Positions 44,733 to 52,239 of a stretch of DNA of 64,000 nt are shown here, one piece after another. The notes below the pieces were generated by a model. That model worked only from the letters and a program-made list of their open reading frames with translations, made no database searches and was not told where the DNA came from. The translations under genes were made by a program, and so were the position numbers. Source of the stretch: Desulfuromonas soudanensis (GTDB lineage: Bacteria; Desulfobacterota; Desulfuromonadia; Desulfuromonadales; WTL); assembly GCF_001278055.1 (NCBI RefSeq), contig NZ_CP010802.1, positions 620,001 through 684,000 of the forward strand, in the 5' to 3' direction. Each line of letters opens with the position of its first letter. The first letter of the stretch is position 1.

Positions 44733-47405
44733 ATGACTGAAACCCGACAGCGACTCTATCTCATCGACGGCTCCTCCTATATCTACCGGGCCTATTTCGC
44801 CATCCGCCACCTCTCCAACTCCAGGGGGTTTGCCACCAATGCGGTCTACGGTTTCGTCAACATGCTCCTGAAGGTGGTGCGTGAAGAGCGCCCCGATCAT
44901 CTGGCGGTGATCTTCGACGCCAGAGGGCCGACCTTCCGCAAGGAGATCTATCCCGAATACAAGGCCAACCGGCTGAAGATGCCCGAGGATCTGGTGCCGC
45001 AGATCCCGGTGATCAAGGATTTAGTGCGGGCCTTCAACATGCCGGCCATCGAAGAGGAAGGGTTCGAAGCCGACGACATCATCGCCACCCTGGCCAAAAA
45101 ATACGCGGCCGAGGGGGTGGACGTCACCATCGTCACCGGCGACAAGGACCTGATGCAGGTGGTCAGCGAGCACATCCGCCTCCTGGATACCATGAAGGAC
45201 AAGTTCTCCGGTCTCCAGGAGGTCGCCGAACGCTTCGGCGGCGGTCCCGAGAAGGTGGTGGAGGTGCAGGCCCTGGCCGGAGACGCCTCGGACAACGTCC
45301 CCGGCGTCCCCGGGATCGGCGAGAAGACGGCCGTCAAGCTGATTAGCGAATTCGGCACCGTGGAAAATCTTCTCGAAAATCTCGACCGGGTCAAGGGGAA
45401 GCTGCAGGAGAAGCTGCGCGACTTCGGCCACCAGGCGCTGCTGTCGAAGAAGCTGGTGACGCTGGTCGACGACATGGACCTCGATCCCGACTTCGAGAGT
45501 TTCGCTCTCTCGGAACCCGACCGCGCGGCGCTGACGAAGATTTTCAAGGAGATGGAATTTCACCGGCTGATTCAGGAATTTTCCAGCGACGAGAGGGCCA
45601 GCGGCGAGGAGTACCACGGGGTCCTCGACGAAGAGACCTTCTGCGCCCTCCTCGAAGAGCTGCGCCAGGCCCGCCGTTTCGCCTTCGACACCGAGACGAC
45701 CAGCCTCGATCCGACCCGCGCCGACCTGGTGGGGATCTCCTTTGCCGTCACGCCCGGCAAGGCCTGGTACATTCCCCTGGCCCACCGCTATCTCGGGGTT
45801 CCGGAGCAGCTCGACCCGGCGATGGTCCTCGGGCGTCTGCGGCCGCTGCTCGAAGACCCCGCCCTCCCCAAGATCGCCCAGAACGCCAAGTACGACCTGC
45901 AGGTGCTGCGTCGGGCTGGGATCCTTGTCGCCGGCCTCGCCTTCGACACCATGGTCGCCTCCTATCTCGCTCAGCCCGCCGCCAAGAGCCACGGCATGGA
46001 CAATCTCGCCGCCGATCTCCTCGGCTACAAGACGATCAGCTTCAAGGAGGTCGCCGGCAGCGGCAAGAAGCAGATCGGCTTCGAGGAGGTGGAGGTCGAG
46101 AAGGCCATCGTCTACGCCGCCGAGGATGCCGACATCACCCTGCGCCTGGCGGAGAAGCTCGAGCCGATGCTGGCCGAGACCGGTCAGGAAAAGCTCTTCC
46201 ACGAGGTGGAGATGCCGCTGATGGAGATTCTCGCCGACATGGAATGGGCCGGGGTGCGCATCGACCCCGAATTCCTCGGCGCCCTCTCCGGGGAGCTGCA
46301 GGGGAAGCTCGTCCATCTCGAAAAAGAGATTTTCGAGCTGGCCGGCGGCCCCTTCAATATCGGCTCCCCCAAGCAGCTCGGCGAGGTCCTCTTCGAGCGC
46401 CTCCACCTCGCCCGGGGCCGAAAGACGAAGACCGGCTGGTCGACGGACGTCGACGTCCTCACGGCGCTGGCCGCGGAGCAGCCGATTGCCGCCCGGATCC
46501 TCGATTACCGCTCCCTCTCCAAGCTCAAGAGCACCTACACCGACTCCCTCCCGAAGCTGATTCACCCCGGGACCGGGCGCATCCACACCTCCTTCAACCA
46601 GACGGTGACGGCCACGGGGCGCCTCTCCTCCAGCGATCCGAACCTGCAGAACATCCCGATCCGCACCGAGGAGGGGGGGCGGATCCGCGAGGCCTTCCTC
46701 CCCGCCGAAGGGAATCTCCTCCTCTCGGCGGACTATTCCCAGATCGAACTGCGGGTCCTGGCGCACATGGCCGACGAGACGGTCCTCAAGGAGAGTTTCG
46801 CCAAGGGAGAGGACATCCACAGCCGCACCGCCAGCGAGGTCTTCGGCGTCTTCCCCGAGATGGTCACGTCCGAGATGCGCCGCCAGGCCAAGACGATCAA
46901 CTTCGGGGTCATCTACGGCATGGGGGCCTTCAGCCTCGGCAAGGATCTCGGCATCCCCACCCGCGAGGCCCAGACCTTCATCGACAATTATTTCGCCCGC
47001 TACCCCGGGATCAAGGGGTTCATGGAGAGCAAGAAGGAGGAGGCGCGCCAGAAGCAGTACGTCACCACCCTCCTCGGACGGCGCTGCGCGGTAGCGGAGA
47101 TCAACAGCCAGAACGGCTCGATCCGCAGTTACGCCGAACGCAACGCCATCAACTATCCGATCCAGGGGTCGGCGGCGGACATCATCAAGGTCGCCATGGT
47201 CGCCATCCACCGGCGTCTGGCTGCAGAAGGGCTCGGCACCCGGATGGTCATTCAGGTCCACGACGAACTGGTCTTCGATGTCCCCGAGAAGGAGGTGGAT
47301 CCGGTGACCGCCCTGGTCCGGGAGGAGATGGAAGGGGCCCTCTCCCTCTCCGTGCCGCTGCGGGTCGAGATCGGAGTCGGCAAAAACTGGCGGGAAGCGC
47401 ACTAG
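44733..47405 (+). CDS. polA: DNA polymerase I
   Basis: This 890-residue enzyme has all three domains. The 5'-3' exonuclease spans 1 to about 290 (L-I-D-G-S-S-Y-I-Y-R-A and G-D-K-D-L-M-Q). The 3'-5' proofreading domain has F-D-T-E-T, N-A-K-Y-D-L and Y-A-A-E-D-A-D intact. The polymerase domain has D-Y-S-Q-I-E-L-R-V-L, R-R-Q-A-K-T-I-N-F-G-V-I-Y-G and Q-V-H-D-E-L-V-F. It serves repair and Okazaki-fragment maturation. The Shine-Dalgarno is weak (GCGAG). Confidence 0.98.
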   Translation: MTETRQRLYLIDGSSYIYRAYFAIRHLSNSRGFATNAVYGFVNMLLKVVREERPDHLAVIFDARGPTFRKEIYPEYKANRLKMPEDLVPQIPVIKDLVRAFNMPAIEEEGFEADDIIATLAKKYAAEGVDVTIVTGDKDLMQVVSEHIRLLDTMKDKFSGLQEVAERFGGGPEKVVEVQALAGDASDNVPGVPGIGEKTAVKLISEFGTVENLLENLDRVKGKLQEKLRDFGHQALLSKKLVTLVDDMDLDPDFESFALSEPDRAALTKIFKEMEFHRLIQEFSSDERASGEEYHGVLDEETFCALLEELRQARRFAFDTETTSLDPTRADLVGISFAVTPGKAWYIPLAHRYLGVPEQLDPAMVLGRLRPLLEDPALPKIAQNAKYDLQVLRRAGILVAGLAFDTMVASYLAQPAAKSHGMDNLAADLLGYKTISFKEVAGSGKKQIGFEEVEVEKAIVYAAEDADITLRLAEKLEPMLAETGQEKLFHEVEMPLMEILADMEWAGVRIDPEFLGALSGELQGKLVHLEKEIFELAGGPFNIGSPKQLGEVLFERLHLARGRKTKTGWSTDVDVLTALAAEQPIAARILDYRSLSKLKSTYTDSLPKLIHPGTGRIHTSFNQTVTATGRLSSSDPNLQNIPIRTEEGGRIREAFLPAEGNLLLSADYSQIELRVLAHMADETVLKESFAKGEDIHSRTASEVFGVFPEMVTSEMRRQAKTINFGVIYGMGAFSLGKDLGIPTREAQTFIDNYFARYPGIKGFMESKKEEARQKQYVTTLLGRRCAVAEINSQNGSIRSYAERNAINYPIQGSAADIIKVAMVAIHRRLAAEGLGTRMVIQVHDELVFDVPEKEVDPVTALVREEMEGALSLSVPLRVEIGVGKNWREAH

Positions 47406-47427
47406 AGCAGAGCAGAACGTGGAATAC

Positions 47428-47448
47428 AGAATATAGAATATAGAATAT
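47428..47448 (+). repeat. Short tandem repeat, three copies of AGAATAT
   Basis: Three perfect 7-bp units sit 23 nt after the polA stop and 39 nt before the next start. They make an AT-rich spacer. Copy number could vary between strains and alter the distance to the downstream ribosome-binding site or promoter. Confidence 0.6.
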
Positions 47449-47487
47449 GAAATGCAGAACATGAAATTAACCAGTCAGGATACCGGG

Positions 47488-48138
47488 ATGGTTGAACGCG
47501 AAGGGGTCATAAAGTTTCAGCTGGAGTATGAGCCGGGTCCCCCTCTGGCCGTCGAAGAGCTGCGCGAGCTCAACGCCTGGCGGCGCATCCTCTTTTTGCT
47601 GCAGCTCATCGGCCAGGACCCCCATCGCTACGACGGGTTCGGATTCGGCAACCTCAGCCGGCGCCTCCCCCCCCTGGATGCTCCGGAAAAGCGCCGTCCC
47701 TTCGTGATCAGCGGCACCCAGACCGGCGCCCTGCCCGAGCTCGGTCCGGAGCACTATACGGTGGTGTCCGGCTGCGATTCCGGGCGCAATCGGGTGGAGG
47801 CTTCGGGGCCGGTCCGCCCCTCCTCCGAGGCGCTGACCCACGGCATCCTCTACGACCTCGACGGCGGGCTGCAGGTGGTGATGCATGTCCATTCGCCCCC
47901 TCTCTGGCGCCATGCCGGTGCCCTGGGGATCCCGATGACCGCCGCCGCCGTCCCCTACGGTACGCCGGAGATGGCCGCCGAGGTGCGGCGCCTCTTCGGC
48001 ACCGCAGATTTTTCCGCCGGTCCGGTCTTCGCCATGGGCGGGCATGAGGACGGCGTCGTCGCCTTCGGCCACAGCGCCGAGGAAGCGGGGACGGCCCTGC
48101 TGCGTCAGCTGGCCCGGGCCCTGGCCCTGGATCGGTGA
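47488..48138 (+). CDS. Class II aldolase/adducin-family protein
   Basis: This 216-residue cytoplasmic protein has the zinc-site motif H-V-H-S-P-P and the substrate region F-V-I-S-G-T-Q-T-G, P-S-S-E-A-L-T-H-G-I-L-Y of L-fuculose-phosphate-aldolase relatives. A second His (G-G-H-E-D-G-V) is present. The sugar or acid it cleaves cannot be read from the sequence. The ATG at 47488 has AGGA 7 nt upstream and is preferred to ATGs at 47452 and 47461 inside the AT-rich spacer. The acyltransferase gene follows after 9 nt. Confidence 0.83.
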   Translation: MVEREGVIKFQLEYEPGPPLAVEELRELNAWRRILFLLQLIGQDPHRYDGFGFGNLSRRLPPLDAPEKRRPFVISGTQTGALPELGPEHYTVVSGCDSGRNRVEASGPVRPSSEALTHGILYDLDGGLQVVMHVHSPPLWRHAGALGIPMTAAAVPYGTPEMAAEVRRLFGTADFSAGPVFAMGGHEDGVVAFGHSAEEAGTALLRQLARALALDR

Positions 48139-48147
48139 GGGGGAGAC

Positions 48148-49056
48148 ATGCGGAGCCTGCGCGGCCTGACGGCCCTTCTGCTGCATTTCGGAAATTCCCT
48201 GCTCTGGTGCCTCCCCCTCTATGCCCTCATCCCGGTCAAGTTTCTGGCTTTTCGCCCCGCCTGGCGGGCCCGGGTCGACAGGCTCCTTGCCGCGGCGGCC
48301 GGCGGCTGGGTCCGCGGAACCCTGTGGCTTACGCGCCGCCTCCGGTCCCTCGACCTCGAGCTTGAACCTCTCCCCGAACTGGCGCCGCAGGGGCGTTATC
48401 TCGTCGTCTGCAACCACCAGAGCTGGGTCGATATCATCGTCCTGATCCACCTTCTCCCCTGCAACATCCCCTTCCCCCGCTTCTTCACCAAGAAAGAGAT
48501 GCTCTGGCTCCCCCTCCTCGGCATTGCCTTCTGGGCCCTCGATTTCCCCATCATGCACCGCTATTCCCGGGAATTTCTCGAACGCCATCCCCATTTGCGC
48601 GGCCGGGATCTGATCAACGCCCGCCGGGCCTGCGAGCGTTTCCGACGGCGCCCGGTGACCATCGTCAATTTTCTCGAAGGGACCCGCCTGACTCCGGAAA
48701 AGCATGCGCGTCAGGAATCCCCCTACCGGCACCTTCTCCGGCCCCGTTTCGGCGGGGTCGCCCTGGTCGTCAACGCCCTCGGCGAGAATCTCGATGCCAT
48801 TCTCGATCTGACCGTCGTCTATCCCGCCGGAGTACCGAGCTTCTGGGATTTTCTCTGCGGGCACCGGCAACCGGTCCGGGCGACATCCCGCGTCCTGGGG
48901 ATACCGTCCCACCTGCGGGGGGGCGATTACGGCGCCGACGGCGAGTATCGCCGGAACTTTCAGGGCTGGATCGAAGAGATCTGGGAAGAAAAAGACCGGA
49001 GTATCGACGGCCTGCTCGCCAAAGAGCATGCAGGGGGAGATTTCACCGGCCGATAA
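48148..49056 (+). CDS. PlsC/YihG-like 1-acyl-glycerol-phosphate acyltransferase
   Basis: This 302-residue membrane-associated enzyme has an N-terminal hydrophobic helix and the catalytic H-x4-D in N-H-Q-S-W-V-D. Further motifs are P-F-P-R-F-F-T-K-K-E, F-L-E-G-T-R-L-T and V-V-Y-P. This pattern is that of the YihG branch of lysophospholipid acyltransferases, which act on acyl-glycerol phosphates or related lipids. The exact acceptor is not known. GGGGGA precedes the ATG. It is in an operon with the aldolase-like gene. Confidence 0.9.
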   Translation: MRSLRGLTALLLHFGNSLLWCLPLYALIPVKFLAFRPAWRARVDRLLAAAAGGWVRGTLWLTRRLRSLDLELEPLPELAPQGRYLVVCNHQSWVDIIVLIHLLPCNIPFPRFFTKKEMLWLPLLGIAFWALDFPIMHRYSREFLERHPHLRGRDLINARRACERFRRRPVTIVNFLEGTRLTPEKHARQESPYRHLLRPRFGGVALVVNALGENLDAILDLTVVYPAGVPSFWDFLCGHRQPVRATSRVLGIPSHLRGGDYGADGEYRRNFQGWIEEIWEEKDRSIDGLLAKEHAGGDFTGR

Positions 49057-49060
49057 GCGC

Positions 49061-49089
49061 TTGTCATTCCCTGAGGGGCAAGATAGAAT
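49061..49089 (+). promoter_or_regulatory. Sigma-70-type promoter of the beta-hydroxyacid dehydrogenase gene
   Basis: TTGTCA (49061-49066), exactly 17 nt, then TAGAAT (49084-49089): five of six matches to each consensus box. It lies about 43 nt before the start codon, and GGGAGG follows at 49119-49124. Confidence 0.7.
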
Positions 49090-49131
49090 GAGGAAATTTT
49101 CAGGTATTCATATTCAGATGGGAGGCAGTCA

Positions 49132-49998
49132 ATGATCAGGGAAATCGGTTTTGTCGGACTGGGGACGGTCGGCAAGCACATGGCATCCAATCTGCTCAAG
49201 GCGCACTATCGGCTGACGGTTTTCGACCGGCAGGCCACCGAGGTCAACGATCTGGTTCGGGCCGGCGCCACAGCTGCGGCAAACCCCATGGAAGCGGCCC
49301 GGGGGCGGGACATGGTGATCGTGATCCTCCCCGAGAAGGAGGAACTGGCCGCGGCTCTCGACGGGCCCCAGGGGATTCTCGAGGGGCTGAGCCCGGGGAC
49401 GATTCTGGTCGACATGGGGACCCATTCCCTGGAGGCGACCCTGGAACTGGCCGAGGAAGCCGTGCGGCGCCGGGTCCTCTTCCTCGAGGCGCCGGTCTGG
49501 GGGACCAAGGAGCACGCCGCCAACGGCCTGCTGACCATCCTCTCCGGCGGCGATCCGGCGCTCCTGAGCCGCTGCCGGGAGGCTTTTTCCCACTTCGCCC
49601 TCAACATTATCCACATCGGCCCGATCGGCGATGCCACGCGGATGAAATTCGTCGTCAACCTGGTGCAGGCCGAGGTGATGGAGGCGCTGGCCGAGGGGCT
49701 GGTCCTCGGTGAAAAGCTCGGCTTCAAGGGGGAGAAGATCCTCGAGGTCCTCGAGTCCGGCGGCGTCTCTTCGCCGCTCTTCAATGCCAAGGGGCGCGCC
49801 ATCTCCCGCGGCGATTTTTCCCGCAATCTCGCCCTCAAATACGTCTACGAGGGGCTGCTGCTCGCCAAGGAAGTGGAGAAGGGGGCCGGTCTCGATCTGC
49901 CGGGCGCCGAGGCGGTGCGCCGGGTCTACGCGCAGGCGATCGAGGACGGGCGGGGGGAGGAAGACTTCTCTGCGGTGGTCAAGGTTCTGCGCAAGTAG
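49132..49998 (+). CDS. 3-hydroxyisobutyrate dehydrogenase-family oxidoreductase (glyoxylate/succinate-semialdehyde reductase type)
   Basis: This 288-residue enzyme has an N-terminal Rossmann fold with G-F-V-G-L-G-T-V-G-K-H-M and V-F-D-R, the substrate motif E-A-P-V-W-G-T-K-E-H-A, the catalytic Lys in M-K-F-V-V-N-L, and an all-helical C-domain. The second-strand D-R-Q pattern and the F-D-R loop fit NADPH use, as in glyoxylate/succinic-semialdehyde reductases, but cofactor choice is uncertain. It has its own promoter and terminator, so it is a single-gene unit. Confidence 0.88.
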   Translation: MIREIGFVGLGTVGKHMASNLLKAHYRLTVFDRQATEVNDLVRAGATAAANPMEAARGRDMVIVILPEKEELAAALDGPQGILEGLSPGTILVDMGTHSLEATLELAEEAVRRRVLFLEAPVWGTKEHAANGLLTILSGGDPALLSRCREAFSHFALNIIHIGPIGDATRMKFVVNLVQAEVMEALAEGLVLGEKLGFKGEKILEVLESGGVSSPLFNAKGRAISRGDFSRNLALKYVYEGLLLAKEVEKGAGLDLPGAEAVRRVYAQAIEDGRGEEDFSAVVKVLRK

Positions 49999-50035
49999 GG
50001 GGGGTGGATCACTCCCCGGGTTTTTGAAACAAGGA

Positions 50036-50064
50036 GGCGCCCGCCGGATGCGGGCGCCCTTTTA
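50036..50064 (+). terminator. Rho-independent terminator after the dehydrogenase gene
   Basis: Perfect 9-bp stem GGCGCCCGC / GCGGGCGCC with loop CGGAT, followed by C and TTTTAT. Confidence 0.8.
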
Positions 50065-50106
50065 TGTCCGTTGGGACGTCTTTTGAACATCAAGGAGGAG
50101 AGCTGC

Positions 50107-50892
50107 ATGAAAAGGATATTTTCGGTTCTGATGCTGATGTTGATCGGGGGGGCTCCGGCCTTTGCGGCTCCGGCCCAGACAAGGCCTTCGACGCCGTCGC
50201 AACTCTCGGCTCTCACGCCGCTTCGCCTCGAACGGGCCTCGGTCCTCGACGCGGGGACCCTGGCTCTCAACGCCGGGCTGGCCGTCGAGTTCGACCGGGA
50301 GGTGGCCGGATTCGAGTATGACAATATCCGTCTGGCGCCTCTCGGAGTGCGGTTCGGGGTGGCCAGGGATCTGGAAGTCGGCGCCTCTCTGGCTTTTTCC
50401 GTCAACGACGCCAACGAGCCCTTTGCGCCGGACGAATCGGGCCTTGAGGGGTTGACCCTTTTCGGCAAGGTGGCCCTCAACGACTACGCCGCCCTGCAGG
50501 TCGGCCTCACGGCCCTGGGGGCCGACGATGTCGCGCCCTATCCCAACGACGGCCTTGACCTCTTCGTCAATCTCCCCCTGCAGCGCCGCATCGGAGCGGG
50601 TCTTCTTTACGGCGAGCTCGGCTATACGGTTCAGGGCGGGGATTTCGACACCAGCAACTACATCAACTACGGCCTCGGTTTCGGGCTCCCCCTGACCGAC
50701 GGATTGGCCGTCAACATCGAGCTGGCCGGCGAAGAGGCGCATGTCGGGACGGGAAGCAACACTCTCGACCTGACCCTCGGGGTCAACCTGGTGCTGGCCG
50801 ACCAGCTGCGCCTGGCTCCCTATATCGCCCTCGGCCTCTATGACGCCAGCCCCGATGTCGCCACCGGCGTGGCCGTGGAAATGCGCTTTTAA
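50107..50892 (+). CDS. Putative outer-membrane beta-barrel protein
   Basis: This 261-residue exported protein has a signal peptide (residues 1-20, A-F-A before A-P-A) and about ten amphipathic beta-strands separated by short turns, ending E-M-R-F with the terminal Phe typical of outer-membrane barrels. I do not recognise a specific family. Strand repeats such as L-G-V-R-F-G-V-A-R-D-L-E-V-G-A-S-L-A-F resemble small porin-like or transporter proteins. The ATG at 50107 has AAGGAGG 8-9 nt upstream. It is flanked by terminators on both sides. Confidence 0.78.
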   Translation: MKRIFSVLMLMLIGGAPAFAAPAQTRPSTPSQLSALTPLRLERASVLDAGTLALNAGLAVEFDREVAGFEYDNIRLAPLGVRFGVARDLEVGASLAFSVNDANEPFAPDESGLEGLTLFGKVALNDYAALQVGLTALGADDVAPYPNDGLDLFVNLPLQRRIGAGLLYGELGYTVQGGDFDTSNYINYGLGFGLPLTDGLAVNIELAGEEAHVGTGSNTLDLTLGVNLVLADQLRLAPYIALGLYDASPDVATGVAVEMRF

Positions 50893-50982
50893 AGCGTCGA
50901 CTTCCTGCAGGATTGTCTTTGAAAGGCCGTGATTCGGCCACCGCGTTTGGTTGAGGTCAGTTCAGAAAGGTCTTCTGAACCG

Positions 50983-51019
50983 AATAATCCCTCCAGGCAT
51001 TTTGCCTGGAGGGATTATT
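50983..51019. terminator. Bidirectional terminator
   Basis: Perfect 16-bp inverted repeat AATAATCCCTCCAGGC / GCCTGGAGGGATTATT with loop ATTTT. It lies between converging genes and serves both strands. A smaller hairpin with TTCAGA/TCTGAA arms precedes it (50961-50979). Confidence 0.88.
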
Positions 51020-51094
51020 TAATGGTGCACCCGTCGCCCTGAGCAAAGACCGATAAATCTGCAAATCTAACAAGGGGAAGGTTGTCGCAGATAA

Positions 51095-52237
51095 TCAAAA
51101 CTTCATATTCGAGCCGGTGGTGATCAGCTGCAGGTCCGGGCCGCGCTGAATCCGGGTCGGGCGAAAGTCTTTGACCTGGGCGTTGGTCAGGTCGATCTTG
51201 CCGTTGAGGGTGACGTTGTCCCAGAGGACGGTGTCGGCTTTGAAGTTTTTGCCGACAATTTCATCTATCGTCGAGTTAACGACCGAGAGCTCTTGAATTT
51301 CTCCCTCAAACAACCCTGATCTGTGCAGGGTCGAATTGGCGACCTCAACCTTCCCCATATGGCCTGTGGCAAACCGTGTCACATAGGCGTCTCGAATCAC
51401 TGTTTTGGCAATGTTGGCCTCCTTAAAGGATGGACCATACAATTCCCCGCCGACGATCCTGACTAATTCGACATTGGCCCATCCCATACCGACGCCTTTC
51501 AACATCTCCACATCTTCAAAGCTGATGCTCTTGGCCGTTACGCTGTTGAATTTAATTCCACCCTCGCCCTGTTTCACTCGGCACAACGTCACTTCCGAGA
51601 AGTAGCTTTTCCCGAAATTTACCTCATCCAGTACACCCCCCTCGAATGATAACGGAAACAGGCCTGTCATACCCATCATGTTGACACCCGACAAATTGGT
51701 ATTCTGAAATTTAATAGGAATCTTGCTGTCAGTAAATGATGACCGCATTTTGAATTCTGATGATATTATTAGAAGCTCAGTACCTTCAAGCTCATCAAAT
51801 TCACTCTCTAGAGCTTTGCCATTAACAATCGTAACATTTATCATTTTACTTTGGAGAAATGTGGTGCTTATGAATTCACAATCTTCAAAGACAACATTTG
51901 TGAATTCAGCAGACCAGAATTTGCAGTTGATAAATTTACATTCCTTAAATCGCGCATTTTTGAACTTTGAATTTTCAGCAGAGATATTTTTAAAGTTATT
52001 ATTTTCAAACATAGCTCCGTTAAAAACTGCCCCATCAAGATCGTAACCATCCGCTTCTACGTTTTTTAATTCAATAATATGGATTGAAGTATATTCGTTT
52101 AATTTATTCGTATCTGTAAAATAGACTTGCCAATTTTTTTGAAAATCGCTCTGGAAAATGTTCATTGCCTGAGTCACTCCTGTAATAACAAATATAATTA
52201 ATATAAAAATGAATATATTTATCTTTGGTAAAACCAT
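51095..52237 (-). CDS. Secreted pentapeptide-repeat protein
   Basis: This 380-residue protein has a signal peptide (residues 1-24, ending T-Q-A) followed by a right-handed beta-helix. Phe stands at the centre of about twelve consecutive five-residue units (A-V-F-N-G, A-M-F-E-N, N-N-F-K-N and on to T-T-F-L-Q, about residues 70-130), with looser repeats to the end. Function is unknown; such proteins act as scaffolds or mimics. The gene starts 2 nt after the metallophosphoesterase stop, so the two form one unit. Its first two-thirds are AT-rich, unlike the flanking DNA, while the last 50 codons are GC-rich. Confidence 0.85.
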   Translation of the reverse strand: MVLPKINIFIFILIIFVITGVTQAMNIFQSDFQKNWQVYFTDTNKLNEYTSIHIIELKNVEADGYDLDGAVFNGAMFENNNFKNISAENSKFKNARFKECKFINCKFWSAEFTNVVFEDCEFISTTFLQSKMINVTIVNGKALESEFDELEGTELLIISSEFKMRSSFTDSKIPIKFQNTNLSGVNMMGMTGLFPLSFEGGVLDEVNFGKSYFSEVTLCRVKQGEGGIKFNSVTAKSISFEDVEMLKGVGMGWANVELVRIVGGELYGPSFKEANIAKTVIRDAYVTRFATGHMGKVEVANSTLHRSGLFEGEIQELSVVNSTIDEIVGKNFKADTVLWDNVTLNGKIDLTNAQVKDFRPTRIQRGPDLQLITTGSNMKF

Positions 52238-52239
52238 TG

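Noticed and set aside
47428-47448. AGAATAT repeats as a CRISPR or iteron array
   Set aside because: Units are 7 bp with no spacers and only three copies; a simple tandem repeat is enough.
45021-47462. Long minus-strand open frame opposite polA
   Set aside because: Antisense shadow of a clearly conserved polA; no ribosome-binding site or recognisable motif.
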